Assembly: GCA_016893485.2 (NCBI GenBank)
Contig: JAFEKX020000001.1
Location: 372,001 to 436,000, forward strand
Direction: 5' to 3'
DNA: 64,000 nucleotides
From: Streptomyces sp. P3
GTDB taxonomy: Bacteria > Actinomycetota > Actinomycetes > Streptomycetales > Streptomycetaceae
This document shows, piece by piece, positions 9,347 to 19,491 of this stretch; position 1 is the first letter of the stretch, and every line of letters starts with the position of its first letter. The translations under genes and the position numbers were made by a program. The notes under the pieces are model-generated. The model saw only the letters and a program-made list of their open reading frames with translations, did not search any database and was not told the DNA's origin.

Positions 9347-10623
9347 ATGAACGCGGAGAGAGACCCGGCGGGCACGGGCGGGATGAAACGGCGTCTGGAC
9401 CTGTCCGACGCGGTGGTGATCGGTCTGGGGTCGATGATCGGAGCGGGGATCTTCGCGGCCCTCGGCCCGGCGGCCGACGCCGCCGGTTCCGGGCTGCTGC
9501 TCGCGCTGGCCCTGGCCTCCGTCGTGGCCTACTGCAACGCGATGTCCTCAGCTCGTCTCGCCGCCCTCTACCCCCGGTCCGGCGGCACCTACGTCTACGG
9601 CCGTGAACGCCTGGGGACTTCTGGGGCTACCTGGCTGGCTGGGCGTTCGTCGTCGGCAAGACAGCCTCCTGCGCGGCCATGGCCCTCACGGTCGGCGCCT
9701 ATCTCTGGCCCGACCAGACCCACGCGGTGGCCGTGGCCGCAGTAGTGGCGCTGACCGCGGTGAACTACACCGGGGTGCAGAAGTCCGCCCTCCTCACCCG
9801 TGCCGTCGTGACGTTTGTCCTGGCCGTGCTCGCCGCCGTGGTCGTCACCGCCCTGACCTCTCCCCACGCGAACTCCGCACGGCTGGCCATCGGCCCGGAC
9901 ACCACCGTCACCGGGCTGCTCCAAGCCGCGGGCCTGCTCTTCTTCGCCTTCGCCGGCTACGCCCGTATCGCCACCCTCGGCGAGGAAGTCCGCGACCCCG
10001 CCCGCACCATCCCGCGCGTCATCCCGATCGCACTCGGAATCACCCTCGCCGTCTACGCCCTCGTCGCGGTCGCCGTGCTGACGCTGCTCGGACCGCGCGG
10101 ACTGGCGGACGCCACCGCCCCGCTGTCGAACGCCGCACGCGCCGCGGGGGCCGACTGGCTGGTGCCGGCCGTCCGCATCGACGGCGCCGTCGCCGCGCTC
10201 GGCTCACTGCTTGCGCTGATCCTCGGGGTCTCCCGCACCACCCTCGCGATGGCCCGCGACCGGCACCTGCCGCACGCCCTGGCCGCCGTCCACCCTCGCT
10301 TCGGCGTTCCCCACCGCGCCGAACTCGCGGTTGGCGCGGTGGTCGTCGTCCTCGCCGCGACCACGGACGTGCGCGGCGCGATCGGCTTCTCCTCGTTCGG
10401 CGTCCTGGCCTACTACGCCATCGCCAACGCCTCCGCCTGGACCCTCACCGAGGAAGAGGGCCGACCGAACCGCCTGATCCCCGTCATCGGCCTGACCGGC
10501 TGCGCAACCCTCGCCTTCGCCCTCCCCGAGAGCAGCGTCATCTCAGGCGCCGTGGTCCTCGCCTTCGGGGCTGCGCTGTACGGCCTGCGACGGGTCACAA
10601 CGGCAACGAGCAACCGCCCATAG
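9347..10623 (+). CDS. APC-superfamily amino acid permease (one frameshift)
   Basis: Two frames join at a G run near 9615: the first gives MKRRLDLSDAVVIGLGSMIGAGIF with the APC motif in TM1 and ARLAALYPRSGGTYVYGRER; the second gives DFWGYLAGWAFVVGKTASCAA and the rest. One G appears missing (GGGG instead of five). The reconstructed protein has about 425 residues and about 11-12 hydrophobic segments. A Glu-containing segment GYARIATLGEEVRDPARTIP is characteristic of cationic and neutral amino acid/polyamine permeases. It would be a membrane importer or exchanger of an amino acid. No linked regulator is obvious. Confidence 0.82.
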
Positions 10624-11426
10624 AGCACTCGTACGTTCGCCCGCGGCTGCGACTCCGCGACCGTGGCGCCCGAAGCGACCGCCTCCGCGACCGCCGAGTC
10701 CGGGTCACCTGGAAGTCGAAGTGCATCAGTGGTGCTTGTGCCGTCGCTACGACGGTTGAGCCGGTCCTGAGCGGCTCGCGCGCACGCCGGGGCGGGGCCA
10801 TCAACCGATCGACTCGGTCAACCGCGCAGAGCTTCACGTTCACCGTGTCGCCCTTGACCACCATCTCCGGGCTGTACGGAGTGGCCTCGACGACCATGGC
10901 CGACGTGCAGCCGGAATTTGGTCGTCCTGGTGATCGTGCCGAGCCTCGTGAGTGGGCGGGAAGAAGTGGGACTCGATCGTCACTGGGTACCCGGAGCCCG
11001 AGGAGCGGTGAAAGCACCGTCCCGTTCTGGAGGGACGCTCCCATGCCGCAGTGCGTCCGCCACGACATGCCAGTAATTTCGGCGCGCCTCGTTACCGAGA
11101 CTCCGACGGTCGGCAACTCAGACCGTCAGCCGTTTCACTCGGTGATCTGGCCGCCGTACGGGATCCGGACTCGGTGCTCCGCGGTGTCCCTCCCACGATG
11201 TCGGGCAGTGGTCCACGTCGGTACGGCTGTTCGGCGGCATCCAGAGTTCGGGAAACCGAGCCGCCGGGGCCTCAATGGCGTGGAACACGGATCCGGGATC
11301 GACCGGATGCGCTGGGGCCTCGCAGCCCCGACCCCGCCTCCACCCACCACTCCAGCGTCCGCCTGACCGGCCCCACACCAGCATGCAATCGCTCTGGGCG
11401 GCCGAGCACCAGAAGGAGCGCGCGTC
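10624..11426. other. 800-bp stretch without a recognisable gene
   Basis: Open frames exist on both strands but none has a ribosome site plus recognised family. A minus-strand stretch at about 10800-10900 (PYSPEMVVKGDTVNVKL) looks protein-like and may be a remnant. AAGGAG at 11412-11417 belongs to the DUF6480 gene. Confidence 0.5.
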
Positions 11427-11645
11427 ATGACAAGTCCTGATCCGCAGCCACCACGAACTCCCGGACTGGAACCGGGCCGCGGGGTACCTCCCGGTGAAAC
11501 CCCGCCTGCCGAAGGGAGCACTTCGGGCATCTCTTACCCCCAGCCCGAGCTACGCAGGGGCTGGGGCTTGGCCCCAATCGTCCTGATCATGCTGGTGGTG
11601 GCCCTGGTAGCGATCGGGCTGATCGCGCCATGGCAGTGGCCCTGA
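11427..11645 (+). CDS. DUF6480 family small membrane protein
   Basis: An intact 72-residue protein. The Pro-rich N-terminus with RTPGLEPGRGVPPGETPPAE is the hallmark of the streptomycete DUF6480 family; residues 47-66 (APIVLIMLVVALVAIGLIAP) form one transmembrane helix. The function is unknown. AAGGAG at 11412-11417 precedes the ATG. Confidence 0.82.
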   Translation: MTSPDPQPPRTPGLEPGRGVPPGETPPAEGSTSGISYPQPELRRGWGLAPIVLIMLVVALVAIGLIAPWQWP

Positions 11646-11666
11646 TCGTCTAGGAGCGGCGACCAG

Positions 11667-11691
11667 CGCCGGGAGCACAGGAAACCCGGCG
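11667..11691. terminator. Hairpin after the DUF6480 gene
   Basis: CGCCGGG and CCCGGCG form a perfect 7-bp stem around an 11-nt loop, starting 21 bp after the stop codon. No U-tract, as is usual in streptomycetes. Confidence 0.5.
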
Positions 11692-11740
11692 GCCGGAGCG
11701 TTGGTCGGGTACCAACGACCTGGCTTCCGGCAGGGGCCCG

Positions 11741-14084
11741 TCAGAGCGCGTTGGGCTCACGGTGCGGTGGCTGGTGCGGGGCCGGATGGGACGGCGGGGC
11801 GGGGATGGTGCGGGCCGCGGGACTGTCGGCACGGACGGTCAGTGGGACTCCGTGATGGCAGATGGTCAGGGGCTCACCGGCCAGCAGAGTGTACGTGGCC
11901 TTCTGCTGGCCGATCTCGACGCGCAGACGGCTGCCGAGCAGTTGGAGATTGAAGGCGAGCCGACTGAACCGCTCGGGCAGCCGGGGCGCGAAGCGAAGGG
12001 TGTCGCCGTCACGGCGCAGGCCGCCGAAGCCCGCCACCAGGGCCGTCCAGGTGCCCGCCAGCGACGCGATGTGCAACCCGTCGCGAGTGTTGTGCTCAAG
12101 ATCTGCCAGGTCCATCAGGGCGGCCTCGGCCGTGTAGTCGTAGGCGAGTCGCATATGGCCGGCCTGGGCGGCGATCACCGCCTGGACGCAGGCCGACAGC
12201 GAGGAGTCCCGGACGGTCAGCGGCTCGTAGTAGGCGAAGTTGCGGGCAACGTGCTCCTCGTCGAAGTGGCTACCGCAGGTGTACATCGCGAGGACCAGGT
12301 CGGCCTGCTTGACGACCTGCTTGCGGTAGAGGTCGAAGTACGGGAAGTGCAGCAGCAGCGGGTACTGGTCCGCGCCGGTGCCGGCGAAGTCCCAGTGCTG
12401 GCTCCGGGTGAAGCCCTCATGCTGTTCGTGCACGCCGAGTTCGGGGTCGTAGGGGATGTACGTGGCCTCGGCGGCGTCCCGCCAGGCCGCGCTCTCCTCG
12501 TCGTCGACGCCGAGCCGCGCGGCCTGCTCGGGATGGCGTTCGCAGGCGTCCGAGGCGGCAAGGAGGTTCGCCCGCGCCATGAGGTTGGTGTAGGTGTTGT
12601 CGTCGACGATCGCGCTGTACTCGTCGGGGCCGGTGACGCCGTCTATGTGGAAGGCTCCGCGATGGTCGTGGTGGCCGAGCGAACGCCACAGGCGGGCGGT
12701 CTCCACGAGCAGTTCGACTCCGGCGTCGTGTTCGAACCGCGCGTTCCCGGTCGCGGCCGTGTAGCGCACTACGGCATCGGCGATAGCGGCGTTCACATGG
12801 AAGGCCGCGGTGCCTGCCGGCCAGTACGCCGAGCCCTCCGAGCCGTCGATGGTGCGCCACGGAAAGGCGGCGCCACGGAGACCCAGCTGGGCCGCGCGTT
12901 GCCGAGCGTCGTCCAGCGTGCTGTGCCGCCATCGCAGCGCCTCCGCGACGGCGTCCGGGGCGGTGTACGTGAGCAACGGCAGGACGAAGGCCTCCGTGTC
13001 CCAGAAGGCGTGGCCGTCGTAGCCGGAGCCGGTCAGCCCCTTGGCGGGGATCGCGCGCTGCTCGGCGCGGGCCCCGGCCTGCAGCACGTGGAAGAGGGCG
13101 AAACGGACGGCCTGCTGGATCTCCTCATCCCCGTCGACTTCGACATCGGCACGAGACCAGAAGTCGTCGAGGTAGACCCGCTGGTCCTCAAGAAGACCTG
13201 CCCAGCCGCTGTGGCTGGCCGCTGCCAGGGCCGCCTCCACCTGATCGGCCATCGCCGGCCGCGAGCGTACGGCCGACCAGCCGTGAGCGATCAGTTTCTG
13301 CACACCGAGCCGCTCGCCGGGTTCCAGTACCGACGTGATCGTCAGCCGAGCCACATCCCCAGTGCTTTCGCTGGTGGTGGTCGTCCGGGCCGGGCCGGTG
13401 ACGTCATGGTCTGCGGCCACCGCCACCCGAAGGCCGCTGCGTTTCGTCCGGTGCACCAGGCGCAGCCGGTGGCCGACGGCTGCATCCGACTCGGCCTGCA
13501 GCGGCGATTCCAGCGCCTGCGCCGCACGAGGATCGCCGTTCGGTTCCGGCAGGCTCTCGTTGGCCACGAGTTCCGACTGGATCACCACCCGGCAGCGGCT
13601 GTCGACGGCCTCCACCTCGTAGACGACAGCGGCGATGGCCCGCTGGGTGAGCGAGACGAGACGGGTGGAACGGACCCGGACCGTGGATCCGGCGGGCGAG
13701 GTCCACTCGCAGGTCCGCTCCAGCACGCCCCGACGCAGGTCGAGCACCCTCTCGTGGGAGACGAGCCGCCCGTAGCGCAGGTCGAAGGGGCTCGTCGTCG
13801 ACCAACAGCCGCAGCACCTTGCCGTTGGTGACGTTGATGACCGTCTGGCCCGACTCGGGATAGCCGTATCCCGCCTCCGCGTAGGGCAGCGGATGCACTT
13901 CGTGGACGCCACCCAGGTAGGAGCCGGGCAGGCCGTGCGGATCGCCCTCGTCCAGATTCCCCCGCCAGCCGACATGTCCGTTGGACAGCGCGAAGACCGA
14001 CTCGCTCTGCGCCAGAACGTCCAGGTCCAGGTGGGTCTCACGAACGGCCCACGGTTCGACGGTGTACGACCTCTGGGTGATCAC
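11741..14084 (-). CDS. Glycoside hydrolase family 65 phosphorylase (one frameshift)
   Basis: About 780 residues when one extra base in a G run at about 13785 is removed (frame passes from LLVDDEP to FDLRYGRL). The N-terminal beta-sandwich starts ITQRSYTVEPWAVRE with LSNGHVGWRGNLDEG. The catalytic (alpha/alpha)6 barrel carries WDTEAFVLPLLTYT and VTGPDEYSAIVDDNTYTN, whose Glu is the general acid in maltose, trehalose and kojibiose phosphorylases. The family phosphorolyses an alpha-linked glucose disaccharide to beta-glucose-1-phosphate plus glucose. It is translated after the beta-phosphoglucomutase gene, whose end it overlaps by 47 bases. Start GTG 14084. Confidence 0.88.
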
Positions 14085-14823
14085 GCCCAGTCCCCAGCTC
14101 CGTCAGGTCCTTGACGACGATGTCCGCCCCGTGTGCGTACAAGGCATCGGCCTGTCCGACACGGTCGACTCCGACGACGTATGCGAAGTGTCCGGAGCGG
14201 CCGGCGTCCATTCCGGCGAGGGCGTCCTCGAAGACGACGGCCTCGCCCGGCTCGACACCGAGGTCCCGGGCGGCGGCGAGGAAGGTGTCGGGGTGCGGCT
14301 TGCCCGGCAGTCCGCGCTCCGTCGCGACAACGCCGTCGACACGCACGTCGAAGAGGTGCTCGGCATCGATCGAGCGCAGCACCTGTTGGGTGTTGGCGCT
14401 GGAGGAGACGATCGCGGTGCGCAGGCCGTGCGTGCGGACCGTCTCGATATAGCGCAAGGTGCCGCCGTAGGCCTCGACGCCACCGTCGTGAATCTTCCTC
14501 AGCACCAGTTCGTTCTTGCGATTGCCGAGGCCCTGCACGGTCGCGGCGTCAGCCGGGTCGCCCGGCTCGCCCTCGGGCAGTTCGATGCCGCGAGCGGCGA
14601 GGAAGGTGCGGACACCGTCGGCGCGCGGGCGCCCGTCGACGTACTCGTCGTAGTCGGCTACGGAGTCGAACGGACGGAAGTTCTCTCCGTCGCGCTCACG
14701 CAGAAACGCGTCGAACGTCTCCTTCCAGGCCGCCGCATGCACCGTTGCGGTCTTGGTGACGACCCCGTCGAGGTCGAAGAGGCATGCATGGACGGATTCT
14801 GGAAGCCCGAGCTGTGTCGTCAT
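14038..14823 (-). CDS. pgmB: Beta-phosphoglucomutase family HAD hydrolase
   Basis: An intact protein of about 261 residues. HAD motif I is ACLFDLDGVVTKTA (both Asp present), motif II is AIVSSSAN, and the C-terminal acidic motif is VVFEDALAGMDAG, as in beta-phosphoglucomutase. It should convert beta-glucose-1-phosphate to glucose-6-phosphate, exactly the product of the GH65 enzyme encoded downstream, so the pair forms a disaccharide-to-glycolysis route. The start at 14823 is preferred over 14850 because GGGA lies upstream of it and homology begins there. Confidence 0.87.
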   Translation of the reverse strand: MTTQLGLPESVHACLFDLDGVVTKTATVHAAAWKETFDAFLRERDGENFRPFDSVADYDEYVDGRPRADGVRTFLAARGIELPEGEPGDPADAATVQGLGNRKNELVLRKIHDGGVEAYGGTLRYIETVRTHGLRTAIVSSSANTQQVLRSIDAEHLFDVRVDGVVATERGLPGKPHPDTFLAAARDLGVEPGEAVVFEDALAGMDAGRSGHFAYVVGVDRVGQADALYAHGADIVVKDLTELGTGRDHPEVVHRRTVGRS

Positions 14824-15201
14824 ACTGAACAGTGTTTCCCGCAGGGCCATTTCCAGCGAGTGGCGCAGGCCACATCGGCCGGTCCCCGGGACTGCGGTCG
14901 GCCGTCCTTCGGATGCGGCGTGCGGGGCACGAGAGGGTCAGGTCGGTGCGGCGCCCGGAGAACCGTGCACGAAGCCGTGGGGGTGGGGCCGGGGCTCGCC
15001 GCCCACGCGTTCCCGGCAAGCCCGCGTCCGTCTCCTTCCCGTCTCCTTCCCGTCTGCGAGGTCCGACGACGGGTCCGGCTCGGGAGGACAGATCCTGAAC
15101 GAACGCGCACTGATGCATCCGTCCACCGGGGCAGCCCGGAAGGGGAAGATGCCGGAACCAGTGCGTGGTCCGGCGGCCGGATGTCGAAAGCGGAGGCAGT
15201 T
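14824..15201. other. Divergent promoter region
   Basis: About 380 bases between the beta-phosphoglucomutase and SRPBCC genes. It holds a short tandem repeat of an 11-mer (TCTCCTTCCCG twice at about 15030-15052). No operator or coding signal is otherwise evident. Confidence 0.45.
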
Positions 15202-15927
15202 GTGATCGAAGTCGAGCGTGTCATGACACTGGACCATCCGTTGCGCGACGTGGTGGGCTTCCTCGCGGACTTCTCCAACGCCGAGCTGTGGGATCCGGGC
15301 ACCATCACCTGCCAGCGGATCGGCACCGGCGGTCTGTCGGTGGGAGCCGAGTGGCACAACGTCTCCGAGTTCCGGGGCCGCCGCACCGAACTGCTCTACC
15401 GGCTGGCACGCTTCGACGCCGACCACCTGACCTTCGTAGGACGCAACAAGACCGCCACCTCGACCGACGACATGCGATTCGAGGAGCACGACGGCCGGAC
15501 ACGGTTGACCTACCAGGCGCGCGTCCAGTTCAACGGACTGGCCCGGCTGGCCACTCCACTCCTCAAGCGGGAGTTCGACCGGCTCGGCGACGAGGTGCTC
15601 GAGCGGCTGCCCAAGGCAGTTGACCGTGCCGCACGCCTGCTCTACCGGATCGCCGCTGGGCGTTCCGCCCTCGGGCGGAGGTCACCGCCAGTGACCGTCG
15701 TCGTGGACGTGGACGTGGCCGAACCGGATACGGTGCTGCCACCGGAGGCCGGGGTGAGCGCAGGTTTCCTCACGAGACGGCTGGGCGTGTCGCCCAGCAC
15801 GCTCCGTTCCCGGATCGCCGCAAGCTCTTCGGCCCCACGAAAAGGGCGGAATCGTGCGGCAGGGGTGCACGGTGTCGCCGTGCAGGTACAGCTCTCCTCG
15901 ACGGTGCGCAGCGCGGACTGGTCGTGA
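15202..15927 (+). CDS. SRPBCC family protein with C-terminal extension
   Basis: GGAGG at 15192-15196 points to GTG 15202. Residues 1-148 are a START/SRPBCC helix-grip domain (VVGFLADFSNAELWDPGT, WHNVSEFRGRRTELLYRL, FVGRNKTATSTDDMRFEE, then FDRLGDEVLERLPKAV), where the family usually ends. Here the frame continues about 93 residues and includes GFLTRRLGVSPSTLRSRI, which looks like the recognition helix region of a MerR-type DNA-binding domain, followed by unrecognisable sequence. This may be a fusion, or an SRPBCC gene read into a neighbouring regulator remnant. Function: binding of a hydrophobic ligand. Confidence 0.7.
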   Translation: MIEVERVMTLDHPLRDVVGFLADFSNAELWDPGTITCQRIGTGGLSVGAEWHNVSEFRGRRTELLYRLARFDADHLTFVGRNKTATSTDDMRFEEHDGRTRLTYQARVQFNGLARLATPLLKREFDRLGDEVLERLPKAVDRAARLLYRIAAGRSALGRRSPPVTVVVDVDVAEPDTVLPPEAGVSAGFLTRRLGVSPSTLRSRIAASSSAPRKGRNRAAGVHGVAVQVQLSSTVRSADWS

Positions 15928-15989
15928 CGTAGGAGAGCATTCTGGCTCCGGCCCTCCAGGCCGTGGGAACTCAGCCCCGCGCGCCGTCG

Positions 15990-18466
15990 TCAGGAGCGCG
16001 CGAGCCGGGTCGCGAGGTAGGGCGCGGTGGCGCTGCGGCGAGACCTCGCCACCTTGGCCGGCGGGCCCGCCGCGACCACCCGCCCGCCCGCGTCGCCGCC
16101 GCCCGGCCCGAGGTCGATCACCCAGTCGGCAGTGGCGATCGTGTCCAGGTCGTGCTCGACGAGGACGACCGTGTTGCCGGCGTCGACGAGCCGGTGCAGC
16201 TGCCGCAGGAGCAGTGCGATGTCCGAGGGATGCAGCCCCGCCGTCGGCTCGTCGAGCAGGTAGAGCGCGTGCCCGCGGCGGGCTCGCTGGAGTTCGGTGG
16301 CCAGCTTGATGCGTTGCGCCTCACCACCGCTGAGTTCCGTGGCGGGCTGCCCCAGCCGCAAATACCCCAGTCCCACCTCGCGCAACGTCTCCAGACTGCG
16401 GGAGGCGGCCGGGACGGCGGACAGGAACTTGGCGGCGGCGTCGACGGACAGCGCCAGCACTTCCGCGATGTTCTTGCCGCGGTAGGTGACTTCCAGCGTT
16501 TCGGCGTTGTACCGGGCGCCCTGGCAGGTCGGGCACGGCGCGTACGTGCCGGGCAGGAACAGCAGCTCGACCGCGACGAATCCTTCGCCCTGGCAGGTCT
16601 CGCAGCGCCCTTCGGGCACGTTGAAGGAGAACCGTCCGGCCGAGTAGCCGCGCGCCCTGGCCTCGTCCGTCGCCGCGTACAGCTTGCGCACCGCGTCGAA
16701 CATCCCCGTGTACGTGGCCAGGTTGGACCGGGGAGTTCGGCCGATGGGACGTTGGTCGACCCGGACCAGGCGGTCGAACGACTCGACCCCGACGCGTCCT
16801 GGACGTCAACCTCCAGCTGCGCCTCGTCGGGCTCATCGGGTGCGAGTCCGAGGTGGCCGCGGACGACCTCGGCGAGGACCTGCGTCACCAGCGTCGACTT
16901 TCCGGAACCGGACACGCCCGTCACCGCGGTCAGCACGCAGAGCGGTACGTCGACGGACACGTCGTGCAGATTGTGGCGGGTGACGCCGCTCAGGTGCAGC
17001 CATCCGTCCGGTGTGCGCGGGCGGTGATCGAGCGGTTGGGCGCGCCCGAACAGGTACTGGCTGGTGGCCGATTCCTCGACCTCCTCAAGACCGGCGACCG
17101 GGCCGCTGTACAGCACGCGTCCGCCGCCCTCACCCGCGCCGGGGCCGATGTCGACCACCCAGTCGGCCCGCCGTACGACGTCCATGTCGTGCTCCACGAC
17201 GAACAGCGAGTTGCCCGCCGCCTTGAGGCGGTCCAGCACGTCCAGCAGCGGTTTGGCATCAGCCGGGTGCAGGCCCGCGGAGGGTTCGTCGAGGACGTAG
17301 ACGACGCCGAACAGCCCTGAGCGCAGTTGGGTGGCGATCCGCAGGCGCTGTGCCTCGCCGGGCGACAGCGTCGTCGAGCGGCGCCCGAGGCTGAGATACC
17401 CGAGGCCCAGGTCGAGCAGTACGTCGACCCGGGCGACCAGATCGCCGCAGATCCGGACCGCGACCTCGGTCGTCTCCCCGGATCGGGCGGTCGACGTGGT
17501 GGCGTCGGCCTCGGACCGCCCCGCGACGGGCCGCAGCAGCGCCACGACCTCGGTGAGCGGCATCGCGTTGATCTCGGCGATGGAACGTCCGGCGAAGGTC
17601 ACGGCGAGCGCCTCGGGCCGCAGTCCGCTGCCATGGCACTCGGGGCAGGGCACACTCCTGACGAACCGGAGCGCCCGCTCGCGCATCTTCTCGCTCTTGG
17701 AGTCGGCGAGGACGTGCATGACGTGCTTGCGGGCGCTCCAGAACTTGCCCTGGTAGCCGTAGTCGATGCGGTCCTCCTCCGGCTCGATGTACACGGAGGG
17801 CTGCTCGTCCGTGTACAGCAGCCAGTCCCGGTCCTTCTTCCTGAGCCTGCGCCACGGTCGGTCGATGTCGATCCCCAGACCGCTCACGACGCTGCGCAGG
17901 TTCGCGCCCTGCCAGGCGCCCGGCCAGGCGGCGATCGCCCCCTCGCGGATGCTCAGCGAGGGGTCCGGGACGAGCAGGTCTTCGGCGACGTCATGCACGA
18001 CGCCCAGTCCGTGGCACTCCGGGCACGCGCCGGCCACGGTGTTGGGTGAGAACGACTCGGCCTCCAGCCGTGCGGCCCCGGGCGGATAGGTGCCGGCGCG
18101 GGAGTACAGCATGCGCAGCAGATTGGACAACGTGGTGATGGTGCCGACCGTCGAGCGCGAGCTGGGCGACCCACGTCGCTGCTGCAGGGCCACGGCGGGC
18201 GGCAGTCCGGTGATCTCCTGCACGTGCGGTGCGCCGACCTGCTGCAACAGCCTTCGGGCGTACGGTGCCACGGACTCGAAGTAGCGCCGCTGGGCCTCCG
18301 CGTAGAGCGTGCCGAACGCGAGCGAGGACTTGCCCGAACCGGAGACGCCGGTGAAGGCGACCATCGCGTCCCGTGGAACGTCGACGTCGATGTTCCGCAG
18401 GTTGTTCTCACTGGCGCCCCGAACATGCACGAAGGAGTCGGTCGAGTCGGTCGCGTCCTTGTTCAC
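15990..18466 (-). CDS. UvrA-like ABC excision protein (one frameshift)
   Basis: About 825 residues once one missing G at about 16795 is restored (frame passes from VDVQDASG to VESFDRLVRVDQRPIG). There are two ABC ATPase halves. Half 1: Walker A GVSGSGKSS near residue 40, zinc-finger-like CPECHGLG, signature LSPGEAQRLRIA, Walker B VYVLDEPSAGLHP. Half 2: Walker A GVSGSGKST, zinc motif CETCQGEG with CPTCQGA, signature LSGGEAQRIKLA and LYLLDEPTAGLHP. It is shorter than housekeeping UvrA (about 950), like UvrA2/DrrC proteins linked to DNA-damage tolerance or resistance to intercalating antibiotics. It acts in the cytoplasm on DNA. Confidence 0.87.
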
Positions 18467-18800
18467 CGTCCCTGCTTACCTGATCACCCCTCGAACCGCA
18501 CGGCAGGCGCCGTCACCGGACCCCCGCTCACACGAGCGTCGGGAGAATCCCGGATCGGTATCCGACACCACCCCGGAACCAGGGCGGACAGATGCCCTCG
18601 ACGGCGGGCTTCAGGATCTTGGAGTGCTTCGGGCGGAACCGGGCGATGCCGTACTCGAACCCCGCCTTCCCGCCACGTGGCCATGCCTGGCCCCGAGCGC
18701 CCGGACGAAGCCCGCGTTGCCACCGTTCACCCATAGGCGAAGTGACCGAGCGGTACGGAGCGACCCGCTAATCGCTGCGCACATGGCGGAAACGGTTCGA
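18467..18800. other. Non-coding spacer
   Basis: About 330 bases upstream of the UvrA-like gene. The minus strand at 18528-18734 has a small frame ending FRGGVGYRSGILPTLV that looks protein-like, but no family or ribosome site is visible. Confidence 0.4.
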
Positions 18801-18804
18801 GGTG

Positions 18805-18906
18805 GAAGGACCTCGCGGGCTGACGAACCGTTCCCGGCGCCCGCAGACCGGTCCAAGCCGGCTGCCTTCGTCCGTCGAGGCCACGATCTGCGAACTGCGG
18901 GCGGCA
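18805..18906 (+). mobile_element. IS481-type transposase N-terminal fragment
   Basis: About 33 residues (RGLTNRSRRPQTGPSRLP, then SSVEATICELRAA) match the region after the first helix-turn-helix of IS481-group integrase-like transposases (GLADRSRRPH, VE, I, ELR). The DDE core that should follow is absent. No terminal repeats are seen. A relic. Confidence 0.55.
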
Positions 18907-19139
18907 GCTCCCCCGCCGCCTTCCTTCTCGCCGCCGACCGCCTTGAGCAACGGGCCGACCGGCTGCCGACCTGATGGCCACAGAAGGTGGCGATACCCCG
19001 TCCTGGACCCGCTGCGACGTGGCGCTCGGCGCGAACATATCGCGCGAACCAGGAGCATCAGTTCCAGACCTGGCTGGGAGCCAACAGTCAGAAGTTCACC
19101 GCACTGACCGCATAGGCACGGCATGAAGGTGCTGGCGGC
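18907..19139. other. Spacer between relics
   Basis: About 230 bases. A plus-strand frame ending at about 19113 (ANQEHQFQTWLGANSQKF) reads like a protein C-terminus of unknown origin, without start or ribosome site. Confidence 0.4.
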
Positions 19140-19385
19140 GTCGCCCAGCCAGAGCCGCCCAACGGCCGTCAGGGAAACCGGGCAGTATGTCCCGCACTGT
19201 GTGGCCGAAGATGCGAAGTCCTCGGCGAACCGGTCCCGGTTCTCGACTGGCTGGGGCATCAGGAAGTAGCGCCTGATGTTCTTTACATGCACTCGAGACG
19301 CGGAGACCGTGAGTTCACCGGACGGGTGGCACCGCTCGTTGTCAGTACCTGCTCCTGGGCGAGGGCCCGCATCCAGATCTCCGCA
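19140..19385 (-). pseudogene. MarR family regulator remnant
   Basis: Three in-order pieces match the intact MarR protein encoded at 24589-25082: WMRALAQEQVLTTSGATR (intact: SMRAIAQEQVLTTGGATR); then, after a missing stretch of about 35 residues, GELTVSASRVHVKNIRRYF (intact: GEETTVRASRIHVENIRQYF); then, after a frame change, RIFGHTVRDILPGFP (intact: RILSHTARDLLPRLP). The wing of the helix-turn-helix is deleted. It is a decayed paralogue. Confidence 0.72.
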
Positions 19386-19491
19386 CGGTCGTCCACAGTC
19401 CTGGCGCCCTTCCCTTCCTGTTCCCATCCCCGCCGATGAGGCCCGCTGGCCGAGCACCCGGTTGGTCGGTACTGCGTGGCCGGTCACCGGT

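Noticed and set aside
10595..11116. A 173-codon minus-strand frame after the APC transporter
   Set aside because: Only a short part looks protein-like and it overlaps the transporter end; no ribosome site or known family.
11762..13831. A 689-codon open frame on the plus strand
   Set aside because: It is the antisense shadow of the GH65 gene; the minus strand carries the catalytic motif and family sequence throughout.
13981..15201. Long plus-strand frame leading into the SRPBCC gene
   Set aside because: Upstream part is antisense to the beta-phosphoglucomutase gene; GGAGG at 15192 marks the true start.
18768..19490. Extension of the AraC frame by 240 codons
   Set aside because: The extension has no AraC homology; one missing base explains it, and it merely reads across relics, including the MarR fragment.
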